Of a stretch of 64,000 nucleotides of DNA, positions 63,251 to 64,000 are shown in pieces (the stretch's first letter is position 1; each line of letters begins with the position of its first letter). The notes beneath the pieces were generated by a model, which saw nothing but the letters and a program-made list of their open reading frames with translations, did not search any database and had not been told where the DNA came from. The translations under genes were made by a program, and so were the position numbers. The DNA is from Micrasema longulum (taxonomy: Eukaryota > Arthropoda > Insecta > Trichoptera > Brachycentridae), in the NCBI GenBank assembly GCA_022494885.1, contig JAGVSM010002817.1, positions 62,001 through 126,000 on the forward strand, in the 5' to 3' direction.

Positions 63251-64000
63251 CAATATAGTTTGAATTTTAACAAAATAGCGTAGTGATATAATTGCACACG
63301 GTAAGCTGATTTCGCATGCTATTGAAATGAAATAAAAATATCAATAACTGCCGTCACTAAACTGGTATTCGCCGGGGTTATTATTCCCCAGTGTCCCGGT
63401 GATTTAACTTCGGATCCTAGCCATCGGACGTTGAGCGGAATACTAAGTGACAAGGTACTGTCGCGTAGGTGACACGGCGATAAGTTACCTTCGCGAAAAT
63501 CGCCGTCAAGTGTCAATAAGCTTATTCCCTATGCATAAACTGCTATATGTTGACGCCGTTATGCGTTAGTTTACTTTTTCCCCCCTCTTTAATGTTTGCA
63601 TAGCTTGTCTCGGTTGTTTTCTCGAATATAAATGATACGGTTAGCCGACCACACTTCCGTTTTCAATACTGAAGTGTTACTAAAATGCATTCATCGGGTA
63701 TAAATAATAATTTTTAATTGATTTACAAGCGATTGTCTTCACCGTGAAGTCGTGATTGTAAATAGTATGTGATATGGTTAATCACTCATTTATTTGGTTT
63801 TCATATCGACTTTTACATTTTTTAAATATTTACGTATAGTAAAAACTAACGCGCAAACTCTCGCATGAATAAATAAATAATTTATCGTTTGATTAAGAAA
63901 CTTGTTTCTGGTTTATATTATGATATAGAAGTAAGTACGTAAGTTCAGGGAGGTTTTCATTTTTAACATTATGTTTTGCTTCAGCTTTGATTTTTTTAAA
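63251..64000. other. Unique DNA; mixed-composition block at 63350-63540
   Basis: The block contains GGTATTCGCCGGGGTTATTA and CCCCAGTGTCCCGGTGATTT, then GGTGACACGGCGATAAGTTA, with no repeat relatives and no convincing frame (a 65-codon minus frame is unrecognised). Candidate conserved non-coding DNA. The remainder is AT-rich. Confidence 0.3.

Overview
The window is AT-rich eukaryotic DNA with no intact gene that I can recognise. The longest open frames are about 100-200 codons, and every one I could explain is a by-product of a repeat. There is no operon, ribosome-binding-site, rRNA, CRISPR or clear host tRNA signal. The repeat mix is a decayed mariner, a decayed Tc1-like element, many short foldback/MITE elements, four tRNA-derived SINE families and 5'-truncated non-LTR retrotransposon tails. 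Together with frequent GTAGGTAC-type words, this fits an insect, most likely a moth or butterfly (inference; no species is claimed). The best reading is a gene-poor intergenic stretch or a very large intron.

Layout. 1-8.2 kb: SINE A copies on the minus strand, a MITE with a 157-bp internal duplication, the first foldback 'E' element, and MITEs at 6502 (TTA target duplication) and 7409. 8.2-14.3 kb: a LINE 3' end, an RTE-like LINE tail, a MITE at 12200, a GC-rich island at 13.8-14.1 kb and a GGTACTA-type array. 14.3-17.5 kb: a piggyBac-like non-autonomous element, a TA-flanked MITE, and a hAT-like element carrying a foldback whose right arm contains a hammerhead-ribozyme-like core. 17.5-28.5 kb: a possible exon at 18.8 kb, a second copy of the same LINE tail (24.6 kb), a second piggyBac-like element with clean TTAA flanks (25.5 kb), and a SINE apparently split by a fragment of LINE carrying a CCHC-like C-terminus (26.8-27.6 kb). 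28.5-38.8 kb: mostly unique DNA plus three foldback E copies, a MITE, two LINE 3' ends meeting tail-to-tail at 36.4 kb, and a 57-bp tandem repeat. 38.8-47.5 kb: a LINE C-terminus abutting a mariner, two SINE C copies, a LINE tail on the minus strand and the Tc1-like pseudogene. 47.5-64 kb: SINE D copies all on the minus strand, a MITE nested in an RTE fragment, a run of three adjacent MITEs at 54.3-54.9 kb, a cluster of GC-rich hairpins at 58.4 kb and two more MITEs.

The elements do not form a pathway. Their overlaps give a relative history: SINE, LINE and RTE fragments are older hosts and several MITEs are younger inserts. Unique segments with mixed base composition (about 7.1, 11.6, 13.2, 22.2, 29.4, 42.0, 62.1 and 63.4 kb) are the only candidates for host regulatory DNA or undetected exons. 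They cannot be resolved from this sequence alone.
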